In this document: in pieces, positions 1 to 9,597 of the stretch
Position numbering within the stretch: position 1 is the first letter of the stretch
Layout of the letters: each line of letters starts with the position of its first letter
DNA from: Belliella filtrata
GTDB taxonomy: Bacteria; Bacteroidota; Bacteroidia; Cytophagales; Cyclobacteriaceae
Direction of reading: 5' to 3'
Assembly (NCBI RefSeq): GCF_022549775.1
Contig: NZ_JAKZGP010000022.1
Span: 1 to 64,000, forward strand
DNA: 64,000 nt
Translations under genes and position numbers: made by a program
The notes under the pieces: model-generated
Told to the model about the DNA's origin: nothing
The model's input: only the letters and a program-made list of their open reading frames with translations
Databases searched by the model: none

Positions 1-25
1 CAAAAACACAAAAACTGGTTTAATT

Positions 26-64
26 AAAAAAAAGAATTCCCTGGAAACAGGGTCATGGGAATCC
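26..64 (-). terminator. Intrinsic terminator after the truncated TonB receptor
   Basis: On the minus strand the arms CCCTG and CAGGG (plus positions 39-43 and 48-52) enclose a 4-nt loop, and an outer ATTCCC/GGGAAT pairing is also possible. A run of eight T residues follows at 33-26. It lies only about 40 nt beyond the stop of the receptor gene, so transcription of that gene probably ends here. Confidence 0.7.
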
Positions 65-100
65 TATGTCTATTTTCTAAAGCAAATTGATCAAACTACT

Positions 101-1531
101 TCAATTATTTAAAATCGGAATTGCTGAGTATACCCATGATGCATTATAATTTAAATTTTCGTAGCTAAACAATGTATCAGCATCAAATTGAAATCCGTCT
201 TTACTTCGATATGCATTTAGTCTAAGTGAATGTTTATCGTTGATGTTGTGAGCAAGGTTAAAATTGAAATCATGAAAATTTGCTCTCCCATTACTGAAGG
301 AAGTGTTTTCTTCTAAAAAATTTAATAGCCAGTCTGAATAGGTAGACCGCAAACCTATAGCAAATGTGGTATTTTTGCCAATAGGGCCATCAATACTTAA
401 TCGTCCAGTCAGCAATCCAATTCCACCATTTACTTTAATTTTTTCTTTATTCCCATATGTCCCACTGACCCTTAAGAGTGATGACAATCTACCGCCATAC
501 TCTGCGGGTAGACCTGCCTTATAAAGATCAACATCAGTTATTACGTCTGAGTTGAAAGCTGAAAACATTCCGAATAAATGGGATGGGTTGTAAATTGTAG
601 AGTGGTTGTAAAGAATCAAATTCTGATCTGCCCCTCCTCCTCTCACATTGAACCCTACACTAGCTTCACCGACTGTTTGTACTCCTGGTAGTGAAAGAAC
701 TCCTCTAATGATGTCAACTTCCCCTAGTACAGCGGGAATTTTTTTTATAGATGATATATTAAGGTTTTGAACACCCATCTCTGTTCTTCCTATATTCGCA
801 TTTCTTTCCGACATTAGCAGAAATTCATCCATGCTGATGATGTTCTCTTCAATCTCTAAATCTAATCTCCCACTATTATAAAGTTGAACTAGCCTTCTTT
901 CAGTAACACCTCCAAGGTTTTGTATAAACAATGTGTTTCTTCCAGAGGGTAGTTTAATACTAAACTCTCCATATGAATTTGTAATCGTGCTGATTGTTCT
1001 GCTTTGGTCGTAAATCACAGCGCCAGGTATTGAATTTCCTGTGTCATACCCAAACACACTTCCAGAAATCTCAACTGTGTCTATTTGATTATGCGACTCT
1101 CCTATTACATAAAGTTTGTTTCTACTATAACTCCTATCTATATCTTTAATTTTCAGACCATTGTCAATACTGTCAGTTTGTATAAAGAAGGATGAGCTTA
1201 ATCTTAAGTTAAGAGGAGTTCCTTTAGTGATAAATACCCTATTTTCATTGTCTATGGAGAATTTTAAATCAGTCTTTTCAAAAATTATATATAAAACTTC
1301 TCTAATGTTACTGTCTTCCAATTGCAGATTTACTTTTAAATCCTTAACATCTTCTTCAATATAGTAAAAGGTGTAGGGTGTAATATTACTTACAGTATTT
1401 GCAAACTCACCGAAGGACTTACCTATAAAAACCCCAGTGATACTCCTGTTTTGATTTCCACCTGTTTGACAAAAAGTATTCAAATTAATGATTAATGAGA
1501 GGAGTATTGTAAGAAGAGAATTTTTATTCAT
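101..1531 (-). CDS. TonB-dependent receptor with STN and carboxypeptidase-regulatory domains, C-terminally truncated
   Basis: This 476-residue protein has the N-terminal layout of a TonB-dependent outer-membrane transducer/receptor. It starts with a signal peptide (about residues 1-21), then an STN-like domain (about 30-110), a carboxypeptidase regulatory-like beta-sandwich starting near 'VEISGSVFG' (about 155-235), and a plug domain with 'GFNVRGGGADQNLILYN'. Only the first few barrel strands follow. Full-length relatives carry a barrel several hundred residues longer, so this copy has lost most of the pore. All three frames close within about 30 nt after the stop, and an intrinsic terminator follows, so no continuation is seen. 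The start overlaps the upstream secreted-protein gene by 8 nt, which suggests translational coupling. It is probably non-functional as a transporter, although the periplasmic domains could still be made. Confidence 0.8.
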   Translation of the reverse strand: MNKNSLLTILLSLIINLNTFCQTGGNQNRSITGVFIGKSFGEFANTVSNITPYTFYYIEEDVKDLKVNLQLEDSNIREVLYIIFEKTDLKFSIDNENRVFITKGTPLNLRLSSSFFIQTDSIDNGLKIKDIDRSYSRNKLYVIGESHNQIDTVEISGSVFGYDTGNSIPGAVIYDQSRTISTITNSYGEFSIKLPSGRNTLFIQNLGGVTERRLVQLYNSGRLDLEIEENIISMDEFLLMSERNANIGRTEMGVQNLNISSIKKIPAVLGEVDIIRGVLSLPGVQTVGEASVGFNVRGGGADQNLILYNHSTIYNPSHLFGMFSAFNSDVITDVDLYKAGLPAEYGGRLSSLLRVSGTYGNKEKIKVNGGIGLLTGRLSIDGPIGKNTTFAIGLRSTYSDWLLNFLEENTSFSNGRANFHDFNFNLAHNINDKHSLRLNAYRSKDGFQFDADTLFSYENLNYNASWVYSAIPILNN

Positions 1532-2234
1532 CAGCCAATGAGTTTTGGAAAATCTCGATTATTGCTTTGTAATATGATTTTTTACTTTTTCTATATTTCA
1601 AACCATTATCCTTTAGATTTTTCTTCACCATAGATTTGTTAATATTTAGGTTTTTGAATGGTGCATTTTTCCCTTGAAGCTGTATTAGACCATTTTCTTT
1701 TAGCAGAAAATAGCTTTCATAAGAATCGAAGCGCGTATTTCTCTCAAGATCTTTTATTTCTCTTTGACGATTTTTTCTATGCAAAACATAAAGATATCCA
1801 AACACCACCTCTTCGAGAAACATTGAGCCTTCATTGCCATCTTCTATAAGGCTATTTATATTCACGAATTTCACCTTTTGATTTTTGAAAAGTAATATAA
1901 ACTCATTGGTCTTGTTTGGAGGTATTATTACTTGTTTAGCATGTGTTGGGTTTAGTGCAACCAAATACTGTCTTTCTATATCGTACAATACTGATATGGA
2001 ATTATATTCTATACCATTGAATTTGATATTAGAAAAATTAAATTCATTTGTTTCATAAAATGGATGGCCAATAAAGCTGTTTGGGTACGGGACATATTCT
2101 CCTCCATTGTATATATCTGGGACATGGGAAATTTTACTTTTATAAATGTCAAAGGGAGCTTGCCCATATAAGAAACCTACTAAGAAATTTGAACAAAACA
2201 GAAGAATTAAAAAGTATATATTTAAACGAGCCAT
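1524..2234 (-). CDS. Secreted protein of unknown function, coupled to TonB receptor
   Basis: A 236-residue protein that I do not recognise as a named family. The N-terminus (MARLNIYFLILLFCSNFL then VGFLYGQ) looks like a signal peptide ending near residue 25, so it should be exported. The mature part is rich in Asn, Tyr and Phe and ends in a Lys-rich segment (about residues 185-225). It overlaps the following receptor gene by 8 nt. Short exported proteins encoded directly ahead of an STN-type TonB receptor are a common arrangement in Bacteroidota. From this I infer that the two products worked together, but nothing in the sequence gives a biochemical function. Confidence 0.7.
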   Translation of the reverse strand: MARLNIYFLILLFCSNFLVGFLYGQAPFDIYKSKISHVPDIYNGGEYVPYPNSFIGHPFYETNEFNFSNIKFNGIEYNSISVLYDIERQYLVALNPTHAKQVIIPPNKTNEFILLFKNQKVKFVNINSLIEDGNEGSMFLEEVVFGYLYVLHRKNRQREIKDLERNTRFDSYESYFLLKENGLIQLQGKNAPFKNLNINKSMVKKNLKDNGLKYRKSKKSYYKAIIEIFQNSLADE

Positions 2235-2379
2235 TGGTTGATTTATGATTATATAAACTAAAATAAGTCAATCTTTATGTTACTCAATCTTAATTCTAAC
2301 TTATTTTATGGCTGGTTTAAAATATGGATAAAAAAGATAAAACCATTACCAATGAGTATTGCTGTAACTTGTAATTCTA

Positions 2380-4560
2380 TCACCTTACCCACAACTTCTC
2401 AACCACTATCTCACAACCATTTTGAATTTGGATAAGGTATAGGACTGGTTTTAAAGTTTTTTGACCCAGATGGTTTTGGAAGGAGGTGCCTGAGCTTTCC
2501 TGTATCACTTCTCCAAGGGGATCGATCAGCATTATATTTGTACGACCTTGATCAAAGTGTGCGGGGAGCTGTACTTGTAAAGTGTTTTGCTTTGTCAATG
2601 GGTTTGGGTAAACTATTGGCTTTTCTTGGTTTTTCCCTTGGCCAGTGATTTTAAAGACACTGCTATAAGAGTAATCTCCATATTCGTCAACTTGCTTTAT
2701 TCTATAATATCTCATCAAACTGCTGTATTTCGCTGTGAATGAAGATGATATGTGCGCAAACTATCAGAATCTCCTAGGCTTGGAGTTTCTCCTACTTTTT
2801 CAAAATTCAAGACATTATCTTTCGATTCTTCTACTTCAAATAACTTATTGTTGCTTTCTTGGGCGACTTGCCAAGATATGGTGACTGTACCCCTCTCTTG
2901 AGATCCATTGATGCTAACCCACTGCTCAGGCATTATGGATAAAACCCTATAACTTCCTATCGTGAATATGTTCTAATCCAAATCTCCAAACACTAGGTTC
3001 CCAGGTGCCCAAAGCGGTGCTTGTCCAGTCAGGCGTGTTCCCTCTGCTGCTTGGCCACTTGCAGTGATTCTCAAATCGTCTACATTATCTACTATCAAGT
3101 TGTCCGCAGAGATGCGCATTATGAGCACTGAGGAGCTGCTACTAGTGGTTGAAATTTGGATCTCAGTTTGAGCCTGGTATATCTGTGTAGCTGATCTGCA
3201 TGCCACCACCTGGGGAATCACCAAGTAGCTGTACCGATCTGATTCCTCCCTGACACCTATCTTCAAACTGGAAGGTCGCATTCACAGCCGTTAGCGTATG
3301 GGGAATTTGATTGTAGTGCAGATTTGCTAGATTACGCCAACTTCTGTTTGCAAAAATATAATTACCTGTTGCTACTGTGTTGATAAATAGGCCATTACTG
3401 CCAAAGTCTAATCTACTAGAGGTCATAGTGAAGTTATTTTTGAATCGAAGATCATTATCTAAGCGAACAGTTCCTGATGGTTTATTGATAGTGATGTTAG
3501 TGAGGTCTAGTGGCCAGGCATTCATTTGTTGGTTAGAGCTTCCAGTTCCACCTGTTGATTCTTGAGGTATTGGGCCTGAGATAAGACTAAGATTCCAAGA
3601 GGCAGCTAGTGGGGGCCTCAGAACTTTTTTAGCACCATTCGCAAATGAAAGGTTGTGGTAGTTTGTAGGATTTTGGGTACTTGCCATGGATGACTGCATC
3701 ATCAGTTGTTAACCTAAACTTCGTCCATATACAATAGTACCTTCCAACAATACAGAAGCTGCCTCAATGTATGGGGTTTGGCCTCTAAGGATTAGGTTTG
3801 CGCCATTTTTGTAAAGAAGTGAAACCGGTCTTGTTCCTGACAATCGGATGATTGGATTACTCGTAGTCAAAGCATTTGATATAAGTGTAGCTCCTGATTC
3901 AAGAACAAACTCACCAAATGGACCAGTTGGAGCAATATTAGAGTTAAATGAAAAAATTGAACAGTTAGTTTGTATTATAGTGCCAGATTGAATAATAAAG
4001 CCCGTTGATTTGAATGGAGCATTAACTGTGAGAATTTGCTCAGGATCTGGATCAAAAACTGCGGTGAATTTGCTTTGGTCATTTTGTGCACTCCATGAAG
4101 TATTTGTTACTATTGTTCTGCTTGTTCCTCTAAATACAATCCTTCCTGTGATAGGATATATCCAATCATTTAATGATAGTAAACCTGGTGATTTTGAAAG
4201 AAATACATAGTCTGCACCAGATCGAGCCTTTAAAATCAATGAACCAAATACATTCAGATCGTAAGTCTGAAAATTAAGCTTGCGACCTGTAGAAACTTCT
4301 GCGTTCAGAAAAACACTATTGACAGACTCTTTTCCGGTGATTCTAACTTAATTTTGGAAGTCGATAAAGATATTGTTTCCTATCTCTGGTTTTTGAACAG
4401 CTGCTGTCCATGCTGTCCCACACCAAGTTACCCAAATGGCTGGATTGTCAAAATCTCCTGATGCAATTGTCCTAAAATCTCCAGCTTGTAAAGCAATTTG
4501 CCCAAAAACAGAAACATGAATAATCATACTGCAAAGAATTAACAAGATAATCCTTTACAT
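2380..4560 (-). pseudogene. Decayed T9SS cargo protein (secreted, C-terminal sorting domain)
   Basis: One former gene of about 720 codons can be followed through several broken reading frames. The first ATG at 4560-4558 is followed at once by TAA, then by a good signal peptide (RIILLILCSMIIHVSVFGQ). Further in-frame stops are TAA at 4350-4348, TAA at 3711-3709 and TAG at 2975-2973; coding-like sequence continues in frame across each. Two frameshifts are needed, near 3163-3190 and near 2715-2720. Fragments include 'GDFDNPAIWVTW', 'RIVFRGTSRTIV', 'RISADNLIVDNVDDLRI', a fibronectin-like piece and a type A sorting domain (YPNPLTKQNTLQVQLP to the C-terminal KLWVR). T9SS exports such cargo across the outer membrane. 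Sequencing error is unlikely to give six separate lesions, so I call it a true pseudogene. Confidence 0.88.
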
Positions 4561-4654
4561 TCGTATTTGATAAAAGTAGCATACCATATTGGTTTGCTTT
4601 ACTATAAAACCAAAAATTCAAAAATTATTTAGACCTGACTTAAATATAAATAAA

Positions 4655-5833
4655 ATGAACCCAATGTTTAAGAAAATCTTGATAGTTTTCTCACTTTTAT
4701 TTGCCAATATAATTTATGTAAATGCTCAAAATGTGCAGATTAGTTTGCTCACTTGTGACCCTGGAGATCAAATATATTCTGTATTTGGTCATAGTGCTAT
4801 TCGTGTGCTAGATCAGGAAACTGGTGAAGACTTGGTGTATAATTATGGAACCTTTGACTTTGACGCCCCTTTTTTCGTGATCAAGTTTACCCAGCGAACT
4901 TTAGATTATATGCTGAGTGTGACTACCTATGAGCGATTTTTATATGAATACCAATATTTTCAACGCGGGGTCAGAGAGCAAATCCTAAACCTCAATGATG
5001 TGCAAAAGGAAAATGTGATTAAGTTTTTGAAAATAAATGCTTTGCCTGAAAATAGATTATATAGATATGATTTTTTCTATGATAATTGTGCTACTCGCGT
5101 CAGAGATTTGTTTGAGGAAGTCTTGGGTAAGCAATTGGTGTGGAATGATCCCGATGATCCGCAAGAACAGACCTTTCGAGAGTTGATAGATGAATGCATT
5201 CACCCACTTCCTTGGTATGATTTAGGCATTGATCTAGCCTTAGGATCTGTAATCGATGCAAAAGCCACAGAGCGAGAAAAACAATTCTTGCCAGTGTACA
5301 TGGAGGCAGCATTTGCGAGGGCTCAAATAGAAGGCGATGGTCCTACCCGAGCTTTGGCACAAGCATCTCAGCCAGTACTTCAATTCCCTCAGCAAGCGGC
5401 CTCTGCTTCATTGTTCAATCCCTTTATAGTTATGTGGCTAGTAGCTATCATTTTCATGATTATCACCTTTTTGGGTTACAAAAGGAGACGGCTTTATATT
5501 GGTTTTGATGTTACCTTATTTGGTGTCCTTGGTTTGCTTGGTTTGTTGATTTTTGTTCTATGGTTTTTGACCTTTCATTCACAGACTAAGTGGAACTGGA
5601 ATATCCTATGGGCATTTCCTATGCACCTGGTACTTGTATTTGCTTTGCTTAAAAAAGAGGTCCTTCCTTGGCTAAAAAGGTATTTGATGTTTGCATTGAT
5701 CATGGCAGATGCAGCTGTAGTTTTTTGGATCTTAGGTTGGCAATCATTCCATCCAAGCTTGATTCCGATTTTGCTTGTGGTGATATTAAGGACAAATTTT
5801 CTGTATTATAACATAGAAACATTCAAGAGATAG
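4655..5833 (+). CDS. DUF4105 / Lnb-type N-terminal periplasmic domain membrane protein
   Basis: A 392-residue exported membrane protein. Translation from 4655 (or 4664) gives a signal peptide, MFKKILIVFSLLFANIIYV, ending in NAQ. An upstream in-frame ATG at 4589 would add an unlikely hydrophilic leader. The N-terminal half (about residues 25-200) resembles the DUF4105/Lnb N-terminal periplasmic domain, with 'GDQIYSVFGHSAIRV', 'NYGTFDF' and 'YDFFYDNCATRVRD'; the conserved His, Asn and Cys suggest a papain-like fold. The C-terminal half has about five hydrophobic helices and ends FLYYNIETFKR. The family is widespread in Bacteroidota, but its reaction is not established here. It stands alone ahead of uvrB, with a 77-nt gap. 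Confidence 0.8.
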   Translation: MNPMFKKILIVFSLLFANIIYVNAQNVQISLLTCDPGDQIYSVFGHSAIRVLDQETGEDLVYNYGTFDFDAPFFVIKFTQRTLDYMLSVTTYERFLYEYQYFQRGVREQILNLNDVQKENVIKFLKINALPENRLYRYDFFYDNCATRVRDLFEEVLGKQLVWNDPDDPQEQTFRELIDECIHPLPWYDLGIDLALGSVIDAKATEREKQFLPVYMEAAFARAQIEGDGPTRALAQASQPVLQFPQQAASASLFNPFIVMWLVAIIFMIITFLGYKRRRLYIGFDVTLFGVLGLLGLLIFVLWFLTFHSQTKWNWNILWAFPMHLVLVFALLKKEVLPWLKRYLMFALIMADAAVVFWILGWQSFHPSLIPILLVVILRTNFLYYNIETFKR

Positions 5834-5910
5834 CGAACCAATAGAATAATCTATTGATGGTAAACTATTGCAATCATTATCATGTTATGTAAGGCTAATC
5901 ATAATAAAAA

Positions 5911-7947
5911 ATGGACTTTAACTTACAATCAGAGTATAAACCAACAGGTGATCAACCAGCTGCAATCAAACAGCTGGTACACGGGCTCAATCAAGGCGAC
6001 CCTTCACAAGTTTTGCTTGGGGTAACTGGTTCAGGTAAGACTTTCACAGTAGCCAATGTAATTCAGCAAGTGCAGAAGCCCACTTTGGTTTTAAGTCACA
6101 ACAAGACCCTTGCGGCTCAGCTTTATGGGGAGTTCAAGCAGTTTTTTCCTGACAATGCTGTAGAGTATTTTATCTCCTATTACGATTATTATCAACCTGA
6201 GGCATTTATTCCGACCAGTGGTACTTACATCGAAAAAGACCTTTCAATAAATGAAGAAATTGAAAAACTCAGATTAAGTGCTACCTCAGCATTACTTTCT
6301 GGAAGAAGGGATGTGATCGTAGTAGCCTCGGTCTCCTGTATTTATGGTATAGGGAATCCAGAGGAGTTTGGAAAAAATGTTATCAGACTCCAAGAAGGAG
6401 ATCGCATACCAAGAAATCAATTACTTTTCAAACTGGTTGACATCCTATATTCCAGAACCAATGTTGATTTGACTCATGGGACTTTTAGGGTCAAAGGCGA
6501 CACAGTCGATGTCTTTGTGGCTTATGCTGATTTTGCATACAGAATATTCTTTTGGGGGGATGAGATTGAGGCTATTCAGCGAGTAGATCCCGCTTCTGGG
6601 ACCAAAATATCTGACGAGAAGATAATATCAATTTTCCCTGCAAACTTGTTTGTCACGGGTAGAGATGTGATAGATACCGCGATACATGAGATTCAAGACG
6701 ATATGATGGCTCAAGTTTCATTTTTTGAAAAAGACATGAAGTTGATTGAGGCAAAGCGGTTGAGAGAGCGGACAGAATTTGACTTGGAAATGATTAGAGA
6801 GCTGGGTTATTGCTCTGGAGTAGAGAATTATTCACGGTATTTTGATAGGAGAATGCCAGGAACACGTCCATTCTGTTTACTAGATTATTTTCCAGATGAT
6901 TACCTTTTGGTAATAGACGAAAGTCACGTCACAGTACCTCAGGTGAGAGCCATGTGGGGTGGAGATAGGTCCAGAAAAGTCAACTTGGTAGAGTATGGGT
7001 TTCGATTACCTTCTGCCCTTGACAATAGACCTTTGAAATTTGATGAGTTTGAGGACCTTACTAATCAAGTGATTTATGTAAGTGCAACTCCAGCGGATTA
7101 CGAGTTGGCAAGGACTGAAGGCGTAGTAGTAGAGCAGATTATCCGCCCTACTGGATTGCTCGATCCTGTAATAGACGTACGCCCTAGCGCAAATCAGATT
7201 GATGATCTATTAGAGGAAATCGATCAAACGATCAAAACGGATGCAAGGGTACTGGTGACAACTTTGACCAAAAGGATGGCAGAAGAGCTTCAAAAGTACC
7301 TCGAGCGCGCTGGGGTAAGGAGTAGGTACATACACTCCGAAGTGAAGCCCTTGGATCGCGTGGAGATTCTGAGGGAGTTGAGGTTGGGAGTTTTTGATGT
7401 GTTGGTTGGTGTCAATTTGCTTAGAGAAGGTTTGGATTTGCCAGAAGTTTCTTTGGTGGCGATCTTGGATGCTGATAAAGAAGGCTTCCTTCGGAATGAG
7501 CGTAGCTTGGTACAGACTATAGGTAGAGCTGCTAGAAATTCCGAAGGAAAGGTTATCATGTATGCAGATAAAGTCACTGACTCTATGCGCCTGGCTATAG
7601 ACGAAACCAAGAGAAGAAGAGCGCTCCAAATGGAGTACAATGAAAAGCATGGCATTACACCCAAGACTGTCATCAAGTCCAGAGAGAAAATTATGGGACA
7701 GACCAAGGTGGCTGATAGTAAGAGAAATGCAAAAGTTTATGCCGAAAGTCAAGATGCTCAACTATTGGCAGCTGCTGATCCGATCTTGCAATATTTGAGC
7801 AAGGACAAATTAGAAAAACTAATCGCTGCAACCCAAAAGCAAATGGAGAAGGCGGCCAAGGAGCTTAATTTCATGGAAGCAGCTCGTTTAAGAGACGAAT
7901 GGCAAGGTATGAAAAACAGGCTTGCAGATTTAGAGAGAGGAGTATAA
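5911..7947 (+). CDS. uvrB: UvrABC excinuclease subunit B
   Basis: UvrB is the damage-verifying helicase-like subunit of nucleotide excision repair. UvrA loads it onto damaged DNA and it then recruits UvrC. The 678-residue length is normal for the family. Walker A is GVTGSGKT at residues 37-44. The damage-probing beta-hairpin region carries '[21 protein letters not shown]' near residues 90-110, and DESHVTVPQ is the Walker B/helicase motif II. Motifs V and VI are '[26 protein letters not shown]' and 'QTIGRAARN'. A C-terminal UVR motif that contacts UvrC spans about residues 635-672. The partner uvrA lies about 10 kb away on the minus strand. The following AlbA_2-domain gene starts 38 nt after the stop on the same strand, so the two may be co-transcribed. 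Confidence 0.97.
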   Translation: MDFNLQSEYKPTGDQPAAIKQLVHGLNQGDPSQVLLGVTGSGKTFTVANVIQQVQKPTLVLSHNKTLAAQLYGEFKQFFPDNAVEYFISYYDYYQPEAFIPTSGTYIEKDLSINEEIEKLRLSATSALLSGRRDVIVVASVSCIYGIGNPEEFGKNVIRLQEGDRIPRNQLLFKLVDILYSRTNVDLTHGTFRVKGDTVDVFVAYADFAYRIFFWGDEIEAIQRVDPASGTKISDEKIISIFPANLFVTGRDVIDTAIHEIQDDMMAQVSFFEKDMKLIEAKRLRERTEFDLEMIRELGYCSGVENYSRYFDRRMPGTRPFCLLDYFPDDYLLVIDESHVTVPQVRAMWGGDRSRKVNLVEYGFRLPSALDNRPLKFDEFEDLTNQVIYVSATPADYELARTEGVVVEQIIRPTGLLDPVIDVRPSANQIDDLLEEIDQTIKTDARVLVTTLTKRMAEELQKYLERAGVRSRYIHSEVKPLDRVEILRELRLGVFDVLVGVNLLREGLDLPEVSLVAILDADKEGFLRNERSLVQTIGRAARNSEGKVIMYADKVTDSMRLAIDETKRRRALQMEYNEKHGITPKTVIKSREKIMGQTKVADSKRNAKVYAESQDAQLLAAADPILQYLSKDKLEKLIAATQKQMEKAAKELNFMEAARLRDEWQGMKNRLADLERGV

Positions 7948-7985
7948 GCACTTTTCATTTTATAACATATAGAATCAACCATATC

Positions 7986-8627
7986 ATGACGCTTCAAGAT
8001 ATTCAGAGATGGGCTAGTCAGGGGGAAGGTTTGACTGTGGAGTTCAAAAAAAAAGCTGCGCACCCAGACAAGATAGTGCGGGAATTGATTGCTTTTGCCA
8101 ATACAGCTGGTGGAGTCTTGCTTCTTGGCGTAGATGATGATGGCACTGTTTCAGGGCAAAGGTTTATAGAAGAAGAGGTCTTTGTGATGGAAAAAGCCAT
8201 AAAAGAACATGTTTTCCCTCTTTTGGAATATGAAGTAGCACTTTTTAAGCTTAATGAAAAAAGAGGTGTAGCGGTATTTTCTGTCTCAAGATCTGATCAG
8301 AGACCACACTATATCCTTGAAGGAAATAGAAAGAGGGCATTTATCCGCGTAGCAGATAGAACCGTTCAGGCTAGTAAAGAAGTCTGGGAAATACTCAGAA
8401 AAGGAAAGTTCCAAAAGGATATAGTCTTTACCTATGGAAAGAAAGAAACAATACTTATGCAAGCACTTGAAGAGCATGAGACTTTGACTTTGAAACAATA
8501 TGCTTCCTTGGCTAAACTTCCACGTTTTCTAGCGTCAAAGACATTGATCCGACTAGTTTTGGCTAACGTCTTAGAGATCATTCCTCAAGAAATAGAAGAC
8601 CGCTATCAGCTCAAAGAGTCTTTATAA
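7986..8627 (+). CDS. AlbA_2 (Schlafen AlbA-like) domain putative DNA-binding protein
   Basis: A 213-residue protein beginning MTLQDIQRWASQGEGLTVEFK. Translation from 7899 is possible in the same frame, but those extra residues overlap uvrB and look non-natural, so I use the ATG at 7986. Residues 10-120 match the AlbA_2/Schlafen AlbA-like domain: 'LTVEFKKKAAHPDKIVRELIAFANTAGGVLLLGVDDDG' followed later by 'AFIRVADRTV'. Proteins of this group are thought to bind nucleic acid or nucleotide, but no specific role is established. The C-terminus (about residues 150-213) is predicted helical and could be a winged-helix segment. It lies directly downstream of uvrB, hinting at a DNA-related function. 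Its stop overlaps the convergent PLP-enzyme gene by 6 nt. Confidence 0.78.
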   Translation: MTLQDIQRWASQGEGLTVEFKKKAAHPDKIVRELIAFANTAGGVLLLGVDDDGTVSGQRFIEEEVFVMEKAIKEHVFPLLEYEVALFKLNEKRGVAVFSVSRSDQRPHYILEGNRKRAFIRVADRTVQASKEVWEILRKGKFQKDIVFTYGKKETILMQALEEHETLTLKQYASLAKLPRFLASKTLIRLVLANVLEIIPQEIEDRYQLKESL

Positions 8628-9542
8628 AGGAAGTGATGTTCCATTCTGGCTATTGAAACCCGCTAATCCTTGCAAGCCGCCAGTGTGTAGGATGAGGATC
8701 TTTGAGCCTTTCGGAAATTCATTTTTTTGTAGTTGATCTATGATTCCAAAAATCATCTTTCCTGTATAAATTGGCTCTATTGGGATGTGGAATTCTTTAT
8801 AAAACCACCTCACAAAGTCAATGAGCTCTGGCTTGACCTTGCCATAGCCTCCAAAGTGGTAGGAGTCTATCACAGAAGCTTGCCCCAAAGGCTTGATGTG
8901 ATGTTTGGCTAGTAAATCTTTAATTTCTTTATGGATAAAATCTCCCTTGAGACTGGAATAGCCAAGGAGAGACTGATGTTCAAGAATAGATTTTGCAATA
9001 CCTGCATATGTGCCTCCAGTACCTACAGCTGCGCATACATGAGTGAATTCCTGATCATTTTCAGTAAGTATCTCAGCAGTCCCTTGGATGGCAAAAGCAT
9101 TGGTGCCTCCTTCTGGCAAGATGTAGCAATCCCCGTATTTTCCCTTTAACTGATTCTGGAAAGCATACTCTCTTTTCTGTCTGTATTTTTCTCTATCTAT
9201 ATATTCAAGCTGCATTCCCATAGCTGAAGCGGCTTGAAGGGTTGGGTTTAGCGGGTGATGAGCCTCTCCTCTGATAATGCCAATCGCATGAAAGCCTTCA
9301 GCTTGACATGCTGCCGCAGTAGCGTAGATATGATTTGAGTATGCACCACCAAAGGTTAAGATGCGCGTTTTCTGTTCGGACTTTGCAGCTTCTAAGTTGT
9401 ATTTGAGCTTGAAAAATTTATTGCCTGAAGCCAAAGGATGAACCAGGTCAAGCCTTTTTATAGATATGCTGATTTCTTGGTTTTCCCAAAGTGGGTGATG
9501 CAGCTGTTCATTGGTGATTTCCTGTGGATCTAGCATGGGCAA
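8622..9542 (-). CDS. ACC deaminase / D-cysteine desulfhydrase family PLP enzyme
   Basis: A 306-residue fold-type II PLP enzyme of the 1-aminocyclopropane-1-carboxylate deaminase/D-cysteine desulfhydrase family. The PLP-binding lysine is in 'SGNKFFKLKYNLEAAK' near residues 40-55, followed by 'ILTFGGAYSNHIYATAAACQ', which contains the substrate-binding Ser-Asn-His. The phosphate-binding loop is 'AAVGTGGTYAGI'. Sequence alone does not separate ACC deaminase from D-cysteine desulfhydrase, and the second activity is more common in bacteria without plant association. An alternative ATG lies two codons in. It is divergent from rluD across a 55-nt gap and convergent with the AlbA_2 gene. Confidence 0.88.
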   Translation of the reverse strand: MPMLDPQEITNEQLHHPLWENQEISISIKRLDLVHPLASGNKFFKLKYNLEAAKSEQKTRILTFGGAYSNHIYATAAACQAEGFHAIGIIRGEAHHPLNPTLQAASAMGMQLEYIDREKYRQKREYAFQNQLKGKYGDCYILPEGGTNAFAIQGTAEILTENDQEFTHVCAAVGTGGTYAGIAKSILEHQSLLGYSSLKGDFIHKEIKDLLAKHHIKPLGQASVIDSYHFGGYGKVKPELIDFVRWFYKEFHIPIEPIYTGKMIFGIIDQLQKNEFPKGSKILILHTGGLQGLAGFNSQNGTSLPL

Positions 9543-9585
9543 TTATTTTATCCCCCAAATATCCGAAACTTTATCAAACTAGCCT

Positions 9586-9593
9586 TACTTTTG
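9586..9593 (+). promoter_or_regulatory. TAnnTTTG -7 element upstream of rluD
   Basis: TACTTTTG matches the Bacteroidota -7 consensus TAnnTTTG exactly and ends 4 nt before the rluD ATG at 9598. Transcription would therefore begin at or beside the start codon, giving a leaderless mRNA. No clear TTG or TTTG box is seen 19-20 nt upstream. Confidence 0.55.
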
Positions 9594-9597
9594 TCTT

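Noticed and set aside
2380-4560. Stop-codon read-through or recoding of the T9SS cargo gene
   Set aside because: The lesions include both TAA and TAG, a stop directly after the start codon, and frameshifts, which is decay and not a uniform recoding pattern.
7210-7761. Long minus-strand frame inside uvrB
   Set aside because: It is opposite highly conserved uvrB codons, with no start signals or domain, so it is a shadow of uvrB.
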